DNA from: Acetobacteraceae bacterium H6797
Lineage (GTDB): Bacteria > Pseudomonadota > Alphaproteobacteria > Acetobacterales > Acetobacteraceae
Reading direction: 5' to 3'
DNA length: 64,000 bases
Assembly (NCBI GenBank): GCA_015223225.1
Contig: JADFCQ010000004.1
Coordinates: 310,001 to 374,000 of the forward strand
The first letter of the stretch is position 1, and every line of letters begins with the position of its first letter. A model generated the notes under the pieces. It searched no databases. It was not told the DNA's origin and was given only the letters and a program-made list of their open reading frames with translations. The translations under genes were made by a program, and so were the position numbers. This document shows positions 26,022-34,259 of the stretch, one piece after another.

Positions 26022-26447
26022 TCAGGTGCCGCTCGGAGAGGACGTGACCGGCTCGGGCCGCTGGAGCGGCTTGAAACGAGTAAGGCGATAACTGTCTTCA
26101 GGCAGGGGCTGGATCAACGGAACAAGTCTTCTTGGCGTAAAATCAGCCATGCCATTCGGCTCTATGGTGAAGCATAGCGTACGGCGGACCAAACTTACTC
26201 CGAGCAGGAAGTTCACCGACCTCGAAGGTCCACAATAGATCGGCGCATTGTCTTTTCTACGCGCCGTGCTGGCGAAGAAAAGCGAACCAACGTCGATCTG
26301 TATTTCCTCAAGGCCGAGGGGAGCCCCAACTCTTATCGTTTCGGTAAACAAAACGGCTGGATACCCTTCGTCGCCTGCCTGTATTGGCCGCCCGCCACAG
26401 GCCGCGAGCAGGAGCGGCAACAACAAGCCCAGAAACCTCGCCCTCAT
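26022..26447 (-). CDS. Lipoprotein of unknown function, low-GC pair, downstream member
   Basis: This 141-aa protein has a lipoprotein signal (MRARFLGLLLPLLLAACGG). After it comes GYPAVLFTETIRVGAPLG, then a beta-rich stretch ending DVGSLFFAS, PIYCGPSR and CFTIEPNGM. The same blocks occur in the same order in the next gene upstream, so the two are paralogues. The GC content is visibly lower than that of the rest of the window, suggesting recent acquisition. Its ATG overlaps the stop of the upstream paralogue by four bases (ATGA). No known family was recognised; an envelope location is the only inference. Confidence 0.75.
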   Translation of the reverse strand: MRARFLGLLLPLLLAACGGRPIQAGDEGYPAVLFTETIRVGAPLGLEEIQIDVGSLFFASTARRKDNAPIYCGPSRSVNFLLGVSLVRRTLCFTIEPNGMADFTPRRLVPLIQPLPEDSYRLTRFKPLQRPEPVTSSPSGT

Positions 26448-26869
26448 GTCCGTTGCCCCGCTGTCTTGGATGGTTCTCGGTCTGTAGTGGAGGGCTTGGT
26501 CATAAGCCGCCCGGGCCGATAGCTGTTGGGAGGGAGCGTGCGGGTATATGAGAATCCTGGAGCTTGCGGTGAGATGGTGATGTCGTCACCTTGGAGGGTG
26601 AAACACCGGGGCACGTCGACATAGGCCTCGAAGCTCTGCATCCACATCTTGCCGCAGTATAGTAGGGAGCCGTCCGGCAATTTGCTATCGGCGAAGAATA
26701 TAGAACCGGCCCGGATATCGATATCGCCAGCGACCTTCGCCTCCAGCCTTACCGTCTCGTTGAATATGACAGCTGGATATCCATCAGCACCCGGCCTAAT
26801 CAGTGTTGTGGACGTCGCGCAGCTAGAGAGGGCCATGACGACTGCCACTAAAGGGACCGCAAGCTTCAT
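26444..26869 (-). CDS. Lipoprotein of unknown function, low-GC pair, upstream member
   Basis: This 141-aa protein has the lipoprotein signal MKLAVPLVAVVMALSSCATS; ATG 26869 is preferred to an upstream in-frame codon because it places the lipobox normally and GAAG lies seven bases before it. The mature part contains GADGYPAVIFNETVRLEA, DIRAGSIFFADSKLPDG, LLYCGKMW and RCFTLQGDDI. Blocks GYPAV(L/I)F.ET(I/V)R, GS(L/I)FFA and YCG are shared with its downstream partner. Both carry two Cys after the lipidated one, which may form a disulfide. The function is unknown. The promoter must lie in 26870-26965, which is AT-rich. Confidence 0.75.
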   Translation of the reverse strand: MKLAVPLVAVVMALSSCATSTTLIRPGADGYPAVIFNETVRLEAKVAGDIDIRAGSIFFADSKLPDGSLLYCGKMWMQSFEAYVDVPRCFTLQGDDITISPQAPGFSYTRTLPPNSYRPGRLMTKPSTTDREPSKTAGQRT

Positions 26870-26965
26870 TCTATGCTTCACATGGCCAATCATTTCGATT
26901 GAGCCATGCTCGCACATAAAGTCATTTTTGAATCATGAAGGAAAGTTCAGGCGTCTGGAGCGAGG

Positions 26966-27451
26966 CTACTCCTTTAGCCGAAGCCGCGCTTCAGTCGCCA
27001 GTTTGTCCGCGCGTTCGTTCATGACGTCGCCGGCATGGCCGCGGACCCAGCGCCACTCGATCTCGTGCGGCTTGGCCGCGGCGAGGAGGCGCTGCCAGAG
27101 GGCGTAATTCGCCACCGGGTCCTTCGCGGAATTCTTCCAGTTGTTGCGGACCCAGCCATGGACCCAGCGGGTGATGCCGTTGCGGACGTATTCGCTATCG
27201 GTATGCAGCACCACGCGGCAGGGCTTCTTCAGGGCCTCGAGCGCCTCGGCGGCGGCGGTGAGTTCCATGCGGTTATTGGTCGTCTCCGGGTCGCCGCCGG
27301 TGAGTTCCTTCTCCACCTCGCCGTAGCGCAGGATGGCAGCCCAGCCGCCGGGGCCGGGATTGGGCTTGCAGCCGCCATCGGTCCAGATTTCCACGAGGCG
27401 GGCGGCGGGGCCGGCGGCGCCGTGGGTCTCGGTGACTTCTTCAGACGCCAT
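26966..27451 (-). CDS. rnhA: Ribonuclease HI
   Basis: RNase HI (161 aa) degrades the RNA strand of RNA-DNA hybrids. The catalytic residues are Asp25 ([16 protein letters not shown]), Glu63 ([13 protein letters not shown]), Asp85 ([12 protein letters not shown]) and Asp149 (NERADKLA), with the basic handle [18 protein letters not shown] between them. ATG 27451 overlaps the end of thrB by 11 bases, and thrB-rnhA adjacency is usual in alphaproteobacteria. The extra ~18 N-terminal residues are not conserved. Confidence 0.96.
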   Translation of the reverse strand: MASEEVTETHGAAGPAARLVEIWTDGGCKPNPGPGGWAAILRYGEVEKELTGGDPETTNNRMELTAAAEALEALKKPCRVVLHTDSEYVRNGITRWVHGWVRNNWKNSAKDPVANYALWQRLLAAAKPHEIEWRWVRGHAGDVMNERADKLATEARLRLKE

Positions 27452-28415
27452 AGGCGCCGGGCCCCTTGGCATTGGCGTGGAAGCGCAGGCGGCGGAGGTA
27501 TTCCAGCGGGTCCTTGCGGGTGACCATCGCGCCGGCGGGCGTATGGGTCCAGTCATAGAGGCGGGTGAGCAGGAAGCGCATCGCCGAGCCGCGGCAGAGG
27601 ACGGGCAGTGCGGCGAGCTCCGCCTCGGACATGGGGCGGACGGCCTGGTAAGCGCGGATCATGGCGCGCGCCTTGGTCACGTTGAAGGACCAGTCGGGCT
27701 CGAAGCACCAGGCGTTGAGGCAGATGGCCAGGTCATAGGCCAGGTAGTCGGTGCAGGCGAAGTAGAAGTCGATCAGGCCCGAAACATGGGGCTGGCCGTT
27801 TGCGCCCTCGAGGAAGAAGACGTTGTCGGGGAAGAGATCGGCGTGGATCTGGCCGCGCGGCAGGTCAGCGGGCCATTCGGCGAGGATGCCGGCCAGCGCC
27901 GCGTCGAGTTCCGCGATCAGGCCGGGCTGCACGCTGTCGCCGCCCTCGCGGCAGCGATCGAGCAGTGGTGCCCAGCTCTGGGGGCCGAGGCTGTTGGGGC
28001 GTTCCTCGGTGAAGCCCTGGCCCGCGAGGTGGAGCTTGGCCAGCGCGTCGCCCAGCGGTGCGCAATGCTCCGGGCGGATGCGGCGGGGCCAGACGCCCTG
28101 CAGGAAGGTGCAGATGGCCGCCGGGCGGCCGGCCAGCTCGCGCAGCGCCTCGCCATCGCGGCCCGGCACGGGTAGCGGGCAGGACAGGCCCTGGCTGGCC
28201 AGATGGCGCATCAGGCCGAGGAACCAGGGCAGCTCCTTCGGGTTCACCCGCTTCTCGTAGAGGGTGAGGACGAAATCGGCCGTCGTGGTCTTCAGCGCGT
28301 AATTCGAATTCTCGACGCCTTCGGCGATGCCGCGGAAGGCGATGAGGTCGCCCTGGTCGTATTCGGCGAGGAAGGCGCGCAGCGCCTCGTCCGTCACCTC
28401 GGTATAGACGGCCAT
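27441..28415 (-). CDS. thrB: Homoserine kinase, aminoglycoside-phosphotransferase type
   Basis: ThrB (324 aa) phosphorylates homoserine in threonine synthesis. It belongs to the APH-like type used by alphaproteobacteria and pseudomonads, not the GHMP-kinase type of E. coli. Seen are [20 protein letters not shown] at the start, [13 protein letters not shown] (nucleotide loop), the catalytic loop [14 protein letters not shown] near 195, and metal-binding Asp in [18 protein letters not shown] near 220. The start at 28415 is fixed by the conserved N-terminus and lies one base from the ispH stop. The ispH-thrB-rnhA operon order is conserved in related bacteria. Confidence 0.95.
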   Translation of the reverse strand: MAVYTEVTDEALRAFLAEYDQGDLIAFRGIAEGVENSNYALKTTTADFVLTLYEKRVNPKELPWFLGLMRHLASQGLSCPLPVPGRDGEALRELAGRPAAICTFLQGVWPRRIRPEHCAPLGDALAKLHLAGQGFTEERPNSLGPQSWAPLLDRCREGGDSVQPGLIAELDAALAGILAEWPADLPRGQIHADLFPDNVFFLEGANGQPHVSGLIDFYFACTDYLAYDLAICLNAWCFEPDWSFNVTKARAMIRAYQAVRPMSEAELAALPVLCRGSAMRFLLTRLYDWTHTPAGAMVTRKDPLEYLRRLRFHANAKGPGAYGV

Positions 28416-28416
28416 G

Positions 28417-29373
28417 CTATTGGGCGGCCTGGAGGGCGGGCGGCAGTTTGAACACGACATGCTCCTCGGCGACCGTCACGGTTTCGACCGTGACGGTGAA
28501 TCGGTCGCGGAAGCGGGCGACCACTTCCTCGACCAGGACTTCCGGCGCGCTGGCGCCGGCGGTGACGGCGATGGTGCTAAGGCCATCGGCGATGCTGGGG
28601 TCGATCTCGGCGCCGCGCTGGACCATGAGGGCGCGCGGGCAGCCGGCCCGGGCCGCGACCTCGCGGAGGCGGACGGAATTGGAGGAATTGGGCGCGCCGA
28701 CCACGATGGTGAGTTCGGCCCGGGAGGCGACTTCCTTCACCGCCGCCTGGCGGTTGGTGGTCGCGTAGCAGATGTCTTCCTTGGCCGGGACCGCCATGTC
28801 GGGGAAGCGGCGGCGGAGGACGGAGACGATCTCGGCCGTATCGTCGACCGAGAGGGTAGTCTGGGTGGTGAAGGCGAGCGGGACGCCCTCGGGCGGCTGG
28901 ACCGATTCGGCCTGGGCCACGTCCTCCACCAGCGTCACCGAGCCGGGCGGGAGCTGGCCCATGGTGCCGATGACCTCGGGGTGGCCGGCATGGCCGATGA
29001 GGATCAGGTGCTTGCCCTGGGCATGGCTGCGCTCGGCGCCGCGATGGACCTTGGAGACCAGCGGGCAGGTCGCGTCCAGGTAGATCATCTCGCGGCGCTG
29101 GGCCTCGGCGGGCACGGATTTGGGCACGCCATGGGCCGAGAAGACCACGGGGCGATCGTCCGGCACCTCTTCCAGCTCTTCGACGAAGACGGCGCCCTGG
29201 GCGCGAAGGGTCTCCACCACGAAGCGGTTATGCACGATCTCGTGCCGGACATAGACGGGCGCCCCGAATCGGCGCAGGGCTTCCTCCACGATCTTGATCG
29301 CGCGATCCACCCCGGCGCAGAAGCCACGGGGGCCGGCGAGCAGGATTGTCAGGGCTGGCTTTGCGTCGGGCAT
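28417..29373 (-). CDS. ispH: 4-hydroxy-3-methylbut-2-enyl diphosphate reductase
   Basis: IspH (318 aa) makes IPP and DMAPP in the last step of the MEP isoprenoid pathway with a [4Fe-4S] cluster. The three cluster cysteines are in [13 protein letters not shown] (Cys19), [11 protein letters not shown] and [17 protein letters not shown], the His/Glu active-site block and [15 protein letters not shown] near 225 are also present. ATG 29373 is chosen because [21 protein letters not shown] is the normal N-terminus. It is the first gene of ispH-thrB-rnhA. Confidence 0.96.
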   Translation of the reverse strand: MPDAKPALTILLAGPRGFCAGVDRAIKIVEEALRRFGAPVYVRHEIVHNRFVVETLRAQGAVFVEELEEVPDDRPVVFSAHGVPKSVPAEAQRREMIYLDATCPLVSKVHRGAERSHAQGKHLILIGHAGHPEVIGTMGQLPPGSVTLVEDVAQAESVQPPEGVPLAFTTQTTLSVDDTAEIVSVLRRRFPDMAVPAKEDICYATTNRQAAVKEVASRAELTIVVGAPNSSNSVRLREVAARAGCPRALMVQRGAEIDPSIADGLSTIAVTAGASAPEVLVEEVVARFRDRFTVTVETVTVAEEHVVFKLPPALQAAQ

Positions 29374-29483
29374 CGGCCTGTGCGAGTGAAAGAGGCTGAA
29401 AGGGACCGTCGCCCGGATGGGGGACGGCCTTGGCGGCGGCACACTACCGGCGGAGCGCCGGAGGTTGAAGGGATGATCGGCAT

Positions 29484-30023
29484 ATGGTGAAGCGCTTGGC
29501 GATCGCCAGCATGGCAATGGGGTTGGTTGGCTTGGCCGCTTGCGGCGGCCAGGGGGCGAACCCCGTGACCACGGCGCCCTGCCCGCGGATCGGGATTATC
29601 TCTGATGCGGCGGATCTGACGCGGTTCAGCGGCGGCTCGCGCGATCTGGCGGCGATGCAGCTCGATGCGAAGATCACCGGTTTCAACGCGAAATGCGACT
29701 TCGCCGAGCGCGGCAAGGCGCTGGACGTGTCGCTGACGATCAATATCCAGGCCGAGCGCGGGCCCGCCTTCCAGGGCCGGGTAGCGGAACTGCCCTATCT
29801 GATCGCGGTGGTGGACCCGGCTGGGAACCGCGTGATGGCGCGGGAAGCCTATGTGATCCGGGCGAATTTCGAGCCGAACGTGCCCCGGACCCAAGTGGGG
29901 ACCGAGGAGGTGAGCATCCGCATTCCGGGCATTCCGCCGGAAGCGGCGCAGAAGTCGGTGCTGATCGGCTTCCAGCTCACGCCGGACGAGCTGGCGCTCA
30001 ACCGGCAGCGTGGGCCGCGCTGA
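29484..30023 (+). CDS. Lipoprotein of unknown function
   Basis: This 179-aa protein starts with a lipoprotein signal ([20 protein letters not shown]). The mature region has a conserved look seen in many alphaproteobacterial hypothetical proteins: [19 protein letters not shown], then [22 protein letters not shown], and beta strands to the end. Cys33 and Cys71 could pair. No enzyme motif is visible. It is divergent from ispH (110 bases between the starts) and is followed by a terminator. Confidence 0.8.
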   Translation: MVKRLAIASMAMGLVGLAACGGQGANPVTTAPCPRIGIISDAADLTRFSGGSRDLAAMQLDAKITGFNAKCDFAERGKALDVSLTINIQAERGPAFQGRVAELPYLIAVVDPAGNRVMAREAYVIRANFEPNVPRTQVGTEEVSIRIPGIPPEAAQKSVLIGFQLTPDELALNRQRGPR

Positions 30024-30098
30024 GGCTTGAGGCGGGCCACGCTTGGGCGCGGTGCCGCCGGCCATCAGGCGGAGTAGCGCCTGCGGGGGGTTGGGATT

Positions 30099-30127
30099 GG
30101 GGGCCGTTTGTGGCCCCCTTCCCTTTT
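30099..30127 (+). terminator. Intrinsic terminator between the lipoprotein and cadherin-repeat genes
   Basis: GGGGGCC, loop GTTTGT and GGCCCCC form a 7-bp stem followed by TTCCCTTTTG. It lies between the convergent genes ending at 30023 and 30141. Confidence 0.75.
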
Positions 30128-30140
30128 GGGCCCTGCGGGC

Positions 30141-31964
30141 TCAGCCGAAGAGGTGGTGTTCGGTGCCGGTCGTCGAGGTTTCGGTCACCGAGGTGACGGC
30201 CAGGGCAGCGGCACCACCACGGGCGACGACCTGGAAGGCGACGTCTTCGTATAGGGCCAGGCCCTGAGGGTCGCGCACCACCAGCCGCACCACGAGGCGG
30301 TCCCCGATATCGTCCTGCTGCGGCGTTCCGCTGACGGTATCGGTGCGGGGATCGTAGGTGAGCCAGTCGAAATCGCCCGATACCGAGACGACGGTCCCAT
30401 CGTCATCCACCGAGAGTTCACCGCCTTCCGGGTCCCGGAAGTAATAGTTGATGTCGTCGACGATATCGAGATTCGAGAAATAGTTGTCGTCCAGCACGTA
30501 ATGCGTGCCGACGACGAAATTGAAGTCGGGAAAGGGGTGCACCACGACGGGCGCTTCGTTCACGTCGCGGACGTTGATCGTGAGATCCTGCGAATAGGAG
30601 AGCCCGCCCTGATCCGTCGCGGTGACGCCGATGGTGACCGTCGGCGTCGCCTCGTAATCGAGGGAGGCATTGGGCGCGAGGCTCAGCACGCCGTTCTTGA
30701 CGACGAAGCGGTCGTCATCGACGGCGAAGGTGAAGCGGTCGCCAACATCCGGATCGGTCACGGTCAGACGGCCGATGGTCGCACCCCCGACATTCTCGCT
30801 CACCGTATTGGTGGTGAGGCCGATCGCCGTCGGCGCGTGATTGGTCTGCAAGGGATGGAGGGTGAAGACCTGGGAGGTAGCCAGCCCGTCCTGATCGACG
30901 GCGGCAATGCGCAGGTCGATATCGGCGGTGCCGGAGAGGGAGACGCCGTCCTTCAGCTTCAGGACGCCATCGACCACCTCGAAATTGCCGTTGCCAAGAC
31001 GGTAGCTGATCGTGTCGCCGGTATCGGGATCGGTCGCCGAGAGGTGGCCGACCACGGCACCGGGGGTATTGGCGGCGAAGGTGAGGTTGTCGAGGCTCGG
31101 CGCGGAGGGCTTCTCGTTCACGTCCTGCACCAGCAGGGTGAACTTCTCGCTATAGGAGAGGCCGCCGCTATCGGTGGAGGTGACGGTGAGGACCAGGCTA
31201 TCCTCCGCCTCGTGGTCGAGGGAGATGCCGGCCTTCAGCTTGAGCTGGTTGCCCACCACCTCGAAGCGGTCGTCGGAGACGGTATAGGTGGCGGTGTCGC
31301 CCTTGTCGGGGTCGACGGTCGAGAGGGTGCCGATGATGGCGCCGGCCTTGTTCTCCGCCACCTTGTTGCCGGTGAGGCCGATATCCGTCGGCGCCTCGTC
31401 GCGGTCGATGACGTTGAGGGTCAGGACCTCGCGATAGGAGGCGCCGGCGCGGTCGGTGACGGTCACGGCAATATGGACGATGGGCGTGCGCTCGAAATCC
31501 AGCGAGACGCCGTCCTTCAGCTTGAGCAGGTTGTTCACCAGTTCGAAGCGGCTGTCGGTGATGCTGTAGGTGAAGCGCTCGTTGGCGTCCTGGTCGGTCG
31601 CGGTCAGGCGGCCGATATTGGCGCCGGCCTTGTTCTCGTAGACGCGGTTGCCGGAGATGGCGATATCGGTCGGCGCCTCATTGGCATTGACGATGGCGAG
31701 GGTGAAATCCTCGGCATAGGCATTGCCGGTGCTGTCGGTGACGGTGATCGTCAGGTCGACAGAGGGGGTGGTCTCGTAATCGAAGGGATTGCCGGATTTG
31801 AGCCAGAGCTTGTTGCCGATCACCTCGAACCGGTCATCGGAGACCGTATAGGTCGGGGTGTCGCCACGGTCGCGGTCGGTCCAGCCCAGGGTGCCGACGA
31901 GCACGCCGGATTTGTTCTCGCCGATCCGGGTGCTGGACAGGCGAATGTCGATGGGCGCGCTCAT
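30141..31964 (-). CDS. Cadherin-repeat protein, downstream copy of a tandem pair
   Basis: This 607-aa protein consists of about five cadherin-like repeats of 95-100 residues (near 3-96, 97-194, 195-292, 293-388, 389-485) and a C-terminal Ig/CADG-like domain (about 486-590). Each repeat carries the GENKxGxxxGxL opening, a DPDxGD-type loop and a DRFEV(V/I)xNxLKLK(D/A)G core. Each ends in a DVNEAP-type linker that resembles calcium-binding cadherin linkers. There is no signal peptide: the first repeat begins at residue 3. The tail is polar and ends LFG. Such proteins are often surface adhesins exported by type I systems, but no exporter is nearby. A GGAAG ribosome site is 10 bases before the ATG. 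Confidence 0.85.
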   Translation of the reverse strand: MSAPIDIRLSSTRIGENKSGVLVGTLGWTDRDRGDTPTYTVSDDRFEVIGNKLWLKSGNPFDYETTPSVDLTITVTDSTGNAYAEDFTLAIVNANEAPTDIAISGNRVYENKAGANIGRLTATDQDANERFTYSITDSRFELVNNLLKLKDGVSLDFERTPIVHIAVTVTDRAGASYREVLTLNVIDRDEAPTDIGLTGNKVAENKAGAIIGTLSTVDPDKGDTATYTVSDDRFEVVGNQLKLKAGISLDHEAEDSLVLTVTSTDSGGLSYSEKFTLLVQDVNEKPSAPSLDNLTFAANTPGAVVGHLSATDPDTGDTISYRLGNGNFEVVDGVLKLKDGVSLSGTADIDLRIAAVDQDGLATSQVFTLHPLQTNHAPTAIGLTTNTVSENVGGATIGRLTVTDPDVGDRFTFAVDDDRFVVKNGVLSLAPNASLDYEATPTVTIGVTATDQGGLSYSQDLTINVRDVNEAPVVVHPFPDFNFVVGTHYVLDDNYFSNLDIVDDINYYFRDPEGGELSVDDDGTVVSVSGDFDWLTYDPRTDTVSGTPQQDDIGDRLVVRLVVRDPQGLALYEDVAFQVVARGGAAALAVTSVTETSTTGTEHHLFG

Positions 31965-31978
31965 GCGGTATTGGCTTC

Positions 31979-32002
31979 CGGGAGGGGGTTTTTACCCTCC
32001 CG
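31979..32002 (-). promoter_or_regulatory. Inverted repeat just upstream of the second cadherin-repeat gene
   Basis: CGGGAGGG and CCCTCCCG (31979-31986 and 31995-32002) form an 8-bp stem with an 8-base loop, ending 15 bases before the ATG at 31964. The ribosome site GGAAG sits directly after it. No T run follows on the coding strand, so a leader hairpin that tunes translation or stability is likelier than a terminator. Confidence 0.45.
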
Positions 32003-32077
32003 ATCTAGCACGCGGTCGTTGCTTGGTCAAAATATCGAGACCGGAATAAGGCGGGGGCCCGGAGGCACCTGCCCGCT

Positions 32078-33853
32078 TCACCCGAAGGCGGAATCGGCGG
32101 CCGCGGACGTGCCGGGCACGATGGTGATCGTGATGTCCTGGTAGGTGAATTTGCCGTGCTGGTCGTCGGCGACGATGCGGACGGTGACGAAGTCGCCCAC
32201 ATGCTCCGTGCCCGGCGTGGCGGTGAGGACGTGGGTGACGGCGTCGTATTTGATCCACTCGAAGGCGCCATCGGAGGCGGACATCAGCGTGCCGGTATAG
32301 GCCAGCGTGTCGCCGTCGGGATCGGTGAAATAGGGGGTGCCGCTGGTGGGCGTGGCGAAATTGTCCAGATCGACGGCATAGGTGCGGCCGGCGGCGAGGA
32401 AGGCATCGGGGATGTCGCGGGCCACGACAGGCGCCTCGTTCACATCGGCGACGGTGATGCTGAGGTTCTGGGTATAGTGCAACCCGCCATTGTCGGTGGC
32501 CGTGACCGCCAGGGTGATGGTCGGCGTCGCCTCATGGTCGAGCGACGTGCCGGGGGCGAGGCGCAGCAGGTTGTTGGCCAGGACGAAGCGGTCATCGTCG
32601 ATGGAATAGGTGAAGGTGTCGCCGGCATCGGGGTCGATGGCGGTGAGGCGGCCGATATTGGCGCCGTCGAGGTTCTCCTTCACCGTCGCATTGCTGAGGG
32701 TGATGCCGGTCGGCGCGTGATTGGGCTGCTCGGCATGCAGGGTGAAGCTCTGGCTGACCGAGAGATTGCCCTGGTCGGTCGAGATGATGGTCAGCGTCAC
32801 GTCGTCGGAACTGGTGAGGCTGACATCGTCCTTCAGCTTGAGGACGCCGTTCACGATCTCGAATTTGGAGCCCGCGCTGCCGCCGAGGCGATAGGTGAAG
32901 CTGTTGCCGCTATCGGGGTCGATGGTGCGCAGGCGGCCGATTTCGTCGCCGGCCTGGTTCAGGGCGAAACTGTCGTTGCTGAGCGTGATGCCGGTGGGGC
33001 GCTCGTTCACGTCCTGCACGAGGATGGCCATGCGCTCGCTATAGGTGAGGCCGGCGCTGTCGGTGACCGTGACGGTCACGACCAGGCGATCCTCCGCCTC
33101 ATGGTCGAGGGCGATGCCCTCCTTCAGCTTGAGCTTGTTGCCTACCACCTCGAAGCGATCATCGGAGACGGTATAGCGGGCGGTGTCGCCTCGGTCGGGG
33201 TCGACGGCCGCGAGAGTGCCGACGAGGCCGCCGGGGTTGTTCTCGTTGATGCGGTTGTTGGAAAGGCGGAGGTCGGTGGGTGCCTCGGCGACGTCCTGCA
33301 CCTCGATGGTCAGAACCTCACGGTAGCTGGCGCCGCCGCGATCGGTGACGGTGACGGCGAGATTGACGGTGGGGGTGCGCTCGAAATCGAGGGACACGCC
33401 GTCCTTCAGCTTGAGGAGGTTGTTCACCAGTTCGAAGCGCTCGTCGGTGACGCTGTAGGTGAAGCGCTCGTTCGCATCCTGGTCGGTCGCGGTCAGGCGG
33501 CCGATGGCGGCCCCGGCCTTGTTCTCGGCGACGCGATTGCCCGAGAGGGCGATGTCGGTGGGCGCTTCGTTGGCATTGACGATGCCGAGGGTGAAATCCT
33601 CGGAATAGGTGTTCCCGGTGCTGTCCTTGACCGTGATGGTCAGGTCGACCGAGGTGGTCGTCTCATAGTCGAAGGCATTGCCGGCCTTGAGCCAGAGCTT
33701 GTTGCCCAGGACCTCGAAACGGTCGTCCGAGACCGTATAGGTCGGGGTGTCGCCCCGGTCCTTGTCGGTCCAGGCGAGGGAGCCGACCAGGATATTCGAC
33801 TTGTTCTCGCCGATGCGGGTGCTGGAGAGGCGGATATCGGTGGGGGCGGCCAT
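32078..33853 (-). CDS. Cadherin-repeat protein, upstream copy of a tandem pair
   Basis: This 591-aa protein is a close paralogue of the next gene downstream: the first three repeats align almost without gaps (APTDIRLSSTRIGENKS; TVSDDRFEVLGNKLWLK), while repeats four, five and the C-terminal domain have diverged more. It has five cadherin-like repeats with DPDxGD loops and NANEAP/DVAEAP/DVNERP/DVNEAP linkers, followed by a cadherin-like C-terminal domain. It too lacks a signal peptide and ends in SAFG, matching LFG of its partner. It is separated from the partner by 113 bases, so both may be one transcript from the AT-rich promoter at 33884-33924. A calcium-dependent surface role is inferred. 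Confidence 0.85.
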   Translation of the reverse strand: MAAPTDIRLSSTRIGENKSNILVGSLAWTDKDRGDTPTYTVSDDRFEVLGNKLWLKAGNAFDYETTTSVDLTITVKDSTGNTYSEDFTLGIVNANEAPTDIALSGNRVAENKAGAAIGRLTATDQDANERFTYSVTDERFELVNNLLKLKDGVSLDFERTPTVNLAVTVTDRGGASYREVLTIEVQDVAEAPTDLRLSNNRINENNPGGLVGTLAAVDPDRGDTARYTVSDDRFEVVGNKLKLKEGIALDHEAEDRLVVTVTVTDSAGLTYSERMAILVQDVNERPTGITLSNDSFALNQAGDEIGRLRTIDPDSGNSFTYRLGGSAGSKFEIVNGVLKLKDDVSLTSSDDVTLTIISTDQGNLSVSQSFTLHAEQPNHAPTGITLSNATVKENLDGANIGRLTAIDPDAGDTFTYSIDDDRFVLANNLLRLAPGTSLDHEATPTITLAVTATDNGGLHYTQNLSITVADVNEAPVVARDIPDAFLAAGRTYAVDLDNFATPTSGTPYFTDPDGDTLAYTGTLMSASDGAFEWIKYDAVTHVLTATPGTEHVGDFVTVRIVADDQHGKFTYQDITITIVPGTSAAADSAFG

Positions 33854-33883
33854 GCTCGGTGCCTTTTGGGGGTTACGGAGCCG

Positions 33884-33924
33884 ATATGAACAGATGTTTA
33901 TTTTTGTGTCAAAACGTAAACATC
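33884..33924 (-). promoter_or_regulatory. Promoter with inverted-repeat operator for the cadherin-repeat genes
   Basis: On the minus strand a perfect TTGACA (33907-33912) is followed after 17 bases by TCATAT (33884-33889), a weak -10. The -35 lies inside an 8-bp perfect inverted repeat, GATGTTTA (33893-33900) and TAAACATC (33917-33924) with a 16-base spacer. The block is very AT-rich in a GC-rich genome. A repressor or activator site is likely; the regulator is unknown. Confidence 0.55.
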
Positions 33925-34004
33925 ACTGACTTTTGAGCCGGGGCGCATGGGCTCTTGCTCCCTGGGCACCCTTTCGGGCATACGCTGCGCCACCCGCAGA
34001 TTCC

Positions 34005-34215
34005 GCGCGGGAGAGAGAGTCCCGGTCAGCCGGGGCTCCGCCGAAGGCGCAACCGGCCCCCGGAAACGCTCAGGCCCATGAACCGCGCGGTGGAGGGGCC
34101 TCTGGAAAGCCCGGGGGATCGTTCGCGATCCATCGGCACCGACGGAGTAAGGCGTTTGCCCGGCGACCAGCCGAACGGGCGCGCTGAATCTCTCAGGTCA
34201 TCAGACAGAGGGGGG
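34005..34215 (+). ncRNA. Tandem glycine riboswitch (two aptamers)
   Basis: Two successive glycine aptamers lie before gcvT. The first (about 34005-34112) begins GCGGGAGAGAG, contains CCGCCGAAGGCGCAACC and GGAAACGCTCAGGC, and closes near GGAAAGCCC. The second (about 34113-34215) contains CACCGACGGAGTAAGGCG and TGAATCTCTCAGGTCA, then GACAGAGGGGG. These are the conserved core elements of the class. A short hairpin, CCGCCC-GTGA-GGGCGG at 34232-34247, sits three bases before the gcvT ribosome site GGAGG and may be the expression platform. Glycine binding would switch on the glycine cleavage operon. Confidence 0.9.
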
Positions 34216-34259
34216 CCACGAACCCAACCCACCGCCCGTGAGGGCGGATTGGAGGCTGC

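Noticed and set aside
30501..33889. Two long plus-strand frames opposite the cadherin-repeat genes
   Set aside because: Repeats on the minus strand create repetitive Gly/Asp/Ile antisense frames; no start context or domain supports them.
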